Positions 62,195 to 64,000 of a DNA stretch of 64,000 nucleotides are shown piece by piece. A program made the translations under genes and the position numbers. The stretch's first letter is position 1, and the number at the start of each line of letters is the position of its first letter. Under the pieces are notes generated by a model that was not told where the DNA came from, did no database searches, and saw nothing but the letters and a program-made list of their open reading frames with translations. Source of the stretch: Pseudomonas brassicacearum (GTDB lineage: Bacteria; Pseudomonadota; Gammaproteobacteria; Pseudomonadales; Pseudomonadaceae); assembly GCF_003732265.1 (NCBI RefSeq), contig NZ_MOBK01000001.1, positions 744,001 through 808,000 on the forward strand, in the 5' to 3' direction.

Positions 62195-62304
62195 CTGTGG
62201 CGAGGGGGCTTGCCCCCGTTGGACTGCGCAGCAGGCCCGATTTTTGGGGCCGCTTCGCTGCCCAACGGGACGGTGCGGCGTTCCGACAAGCCCCCTCACC
62301 ACAG
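62195..62304. repeat. REP pair of the GGGGGCTTGCCCCC type
   Basis: CTGTGGCGAGGGGGCTTG (62195-62212) and its near-inverse CAAGCCCCCTCACCACAG (62287-62304) flank an inner CCGTTGG/CCAACGG pair. This is a third REP type in the window, placed downstream of the DUF6124 stop. Confidence 0.8.
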
Positions 62305-62312
62305 ATCAGCGG

Positions 62313-62705
62313 TTACACGGAGGGCTCAACTTTATCCAGCACCCGGTTCGCCGTGATCTCCGCCACCATGATGCTGTTGGAAATACCCAGCAAGGCGTAG
62401 CGCGACTCACCTTCCAGATGGTCCACCAACTGATGGATCATCACATCGACCGACGCCAGCGTTTCGACCAAAAACACGGCCAGTGTTTCGGTCGTTGCCG
62501 CGGGGTCCACGGAAAACAACGTGCTGCGCGTTCGCTGAGTGGCTTTGATGTCCGCATTCGACGGAAAGTGAAAGTTGAGCGCGCGCTCGGCAGCGGCGTG
62601 GAGTTTTTTTGAGTCGAGGGTTTCGTATGGGGATACGGGATCGGTGTCTGGCGGATCTGTATCTGGCGATTCGGTTTCCGGTGGATTGGGCGTTACTTTG
62701 AACAT
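62313..62705 (-). CDS. DUF6124 family protein
   Basis: This 130-residue soluble protein has a Pro/Asp/Thr-rich N-terminus (residues 1-30) and a helical core (KLHAAAERALNFHF, LAVFLVETLASVDVMIHQLV, DHLEGESRYALLGISNSIM), matching the Pseudomonas family DUF6124. Function is unknown. The ATG at 62705 follows GAGG. Homologues often appear as several copies per genome. Confidence 0.85.
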   Translation of the reverse strand: MFKVTPNPPETESPDTDPPDTDPVSPYETLDSKKLHAAAERALNFHFPSNADIKATQRTRSTLFSVDPAATTETLAVFLVETLASVDVMIHQLVDHLEGESRYALLGISNSIMVAEITANRVLDKVEPSV

Positions 62706-63131
62706 TGGCTCTAACCTCGTAAGAGTGAGGCTGCAACCCGCTCGCGACTAAACGATAAGGAGGCAGCTGTGCACAGGTTAGTCGACCGATGAGCCAAGAA
62801 ATCGGCGCGCCGAAGCGCCCTGCGCACAACCGCCATCAAGTGCAGGCATGGGATACCTGACTGAGGGACATTGTGCGTCTTGACATCAACGGGCGACTAA
62901 ACCCGATCACTGATGGGCAGTGACGGGAGTCAAGTTACCGAGGGAGGCAAAGACGCACAAGCCGGCGGATTCTGGCGTAGCCGTAGGTAACGGCGCAAGG
63001 TTTTGTAGCTTTCAGGACGTAACTTCGAGAGCTCTTAAACACACGCTTTCAAGATCTGTTGAATGGGCTGACACGCAGCTCCTACAGATGCGAAAAAGGG
63101 GCGACTTTATTTTCCTGTCGTCTGAAGCCGC
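62706..63131. other. Gene-poor gap of 426 bases
   Basis: No coding frame convinces me; an 87-codon rightward frame at 62920-63183 overlaps the DUF6130 gene and has no recognisable sequence. GCGACTAAAC occurs twice (62744-62753 and 62893-62902) as a direct repeat about 149 bases apart. It may hold regulatory sites for the DUF6124 gene. Confidence 0.25.
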
Positions 63132-63569
63132 TCACTTCTGCGGAACAACAAAACTCACTTCCGTGTGGGTAAGAATCTTGTGAGTCGGGTCGGCCACCTC
63201 TAGAAGCACCTTATGCGTGCCCGGCGTCAGCCCAACCACGATAATCGGATCTTCACTGGTATGCGCCCATGTCCCTTTCCAGTCGTCGACGGTCACATGC
63301 AGGTGAGCGAGACGGGGCGATACTTCAGCAGCGGTCTTGCCAAATACCGGCATGACCCTGGCGTGCTCTATTTGATACTGGATGATGACAACACCGCGGG
63401 CCAGCGGCTCGGCAAGCGGCGCAAAGGCGATGAGTGTAGGCACCGCCTCGGATTCCAGCGGTAGGATTGCCGGTGGCTGATGAGGGTCTGCAATGCCTTG
63501 ACCACTCGCGGCGATATAAAAAAACAAACCCGACGCAACGACCAAGATACTTCTGAGAACGACGGGCAT
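63132..63569 (-). CDS. DUF6130 family exported protein
   Basis: This 145-residue protein has an N-terminal signal (SILVVASGLFFYIAASGQ), then a beta-rich domain with HLHVTVDDWKGTWAHTSEDP and LTPGTHKVLLEVADPTHKIL, fitting DUF6130, a periplasmic family of unknown function. The motif ending LTHTEVSFVVPQK closes the sheet. The ATG at 63569 follows GGGAG. It stands alone, with no operon partner on this strand in the window. Confidence 0.7.
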   Translation of the reverse strand: MPVVLRSILVVASGLFFYIAASGQGIADPHQPPAILPLESEAVPTLIAFAPLAEPLARGVVIIQYQIEHARVMPVFGKTAAEVSPRLAHLHVTVDDWKGTWAHTSEDPIIVVGLTPGTHKVLLEVADPTHKILTHTEVSFVVPQK

Positions 63570-63694
63570 GATTTTTCTCCCGTGAGTTAACTCAAGGCTA
63601 GATCAAATTCCACTGCATGGAGCCGGCCGGATGGGCTGCGCCGACCATCGGCATTGGCGATGATCCGGCGCAGCTCAACGTACTCGCTCGTCAC

Positions 63695-64000
63695 TCAATG
63701 CGGCGCGCGAGGAATCGTCTTCAACAGGTCTTCAGGACTGATGTAACCCACGACCGGCTCAGCAACACTGCCCGGCAGCGGCAGGTCAAGAATATGGCCC
63801 TTGATCTTGCCGATGACGTGCATTTCGCACGGTTTGCAGTCGAACTTCAACGTCAGCACCTCGTCACCGTGCACCAGTTGCATCGGCGCGACCTTGGTGC
63901 GCACACCGGTGACGCCTTTGGCTTGCTTGGGGCACAGATTGAAGGAGAACCGCAGGCAGTGTTTGGTGATCATCACCGGCACTTCCCCGGTTTCTTCATG
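63695..64000 (-). CDS. Probable U32-type peptidase, C-terminal part only
   Basis: The frame is open through the right edge, so only about 101 C-terminal residues are visible; the apparent start at 63982 is internal. The segment ITKHCLRFSFNLCPKQAKGV, then LKFDCKPCEMHVIGKIKG, with its Cys pairs, is like the C-terminal region of U32 (YhbU/YegQ-type) peptidases, some of which take part in rRNA hydroxylation. The assignment rests on this Cys-rich end alone. Confidence 0.6.
   Translation of the reverse strand, partial: HEETGEVPVMITKHCLRFSFNLCPKQAKGVTGVRTKVAPMQLVHGDEVLTLKFDCKPCEMHVIGKIKGHILDLPLPGSVAEPVVGYISPEDLLKTIPRAPH

Noticed and set aside
62920..63183. Rightward 87-codon frame in the gap after the DUF6124 gene
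   Set aside because: No recognisable sequence, no ribosome site and overlap with the DUF6130 gene on the other strand.

Overview
The window reads as chromosomal DNA of a Pseudomonas of the fluorescens group. It is GC-rich, its genes overlap tightly, it carries the typical Pseudomonas REP palindromes, and it has Pseudomonas-type families (DUF1302/DUF1329 pair, DUF2790, DUF6124, hydroxyproline catabolism). I see no rRNA, tRNA, CRISPR array, transposase or prophage. Both ends cut genes: a DUF1329 protein on the left and a probable U32 peptidase on the right.

1-20270 is a large divergent catabolic locus built around biotin-dependent carboxylation. Leftward from about 9.7 kb: a 74-residue stand-alone biotinyl domain, a GntR/FCD regulator, an acyl-CoA ligase, a crotonase-type carboxyltransferase, an MFS transporter, a YeiH-type exporter, and the DUF1302 and DUF1329 outer-membrane/periplasmic pair. 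Rightward: AccB-like carrier, AccC-like biotin carboxylase, two paralogous oxaloacetate-decarboxylase-like carboxyltransferases that have both lost the usual metal ligands, a DUF35 protein, a second CoA ligase, a thiolase-fold protein without an evident catalytic Cys, the remnant of an alcohol dehydrogenase, a second crotonase-type carboxyltransferase, and a flavodoxin-fold oxidoreductase. TTGTnnACAA palindromes at the divergent promoter and before the ligase are probable GntR sites. The substrate is unknown. This is the best candidate for an undescribed pathway.

20359-38384 is a hydroxyproline locus. It holds a GntR regulator, 4-hydroxyproline 2-epimerase (Cys/Cys), a three-part D-hydroxyproline dehydrogenase, a PAS-AraC regulator, a polar amino acid ABC transporter, a fused aconitase-X (cis-3-hydroxyproline dehydratase type), a second proline-racemase-family protein with a Ser/Thr pair, a DapA-like deaminase, an MHS transporter, a ketoglutarate semialdehyde dehydrogenase, an imine reductase and an NCS1 permease. 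A 17-bp motif recurs before the ABC and deaminase genes, with a weaker copy before the gntR gene.

38544-49544 holds a lipoprotein amidohydrolase, a LuxR regulator, a DUF2790 protein, a LysR regulator with an aldo/keto reductase, an EmrAB/NodT-type efflux operon with a divergent TetR gene, and the mug DNA glycosylase.

49661-55304 is a glutamine-synthetase-like ligase, aldehyde dehydrogenase, iron alcohol dehydrogenase and APC permease set, which suggests gamma-glutamylation of an amino alcohol. It is separated by a 44-bp perfect inverted repeat from a glucarate-dehydratase-family gene and its MFS transporter, with a divergent LysR gene.

59210-64000 holds an orphan membrane protein, a three-gene envelope-stress-like operon (DUF3618, YqjE/holin-3_6, DUF883-like), DUF6124 and DUF6130 proteins, and the partial U32 peptidase.
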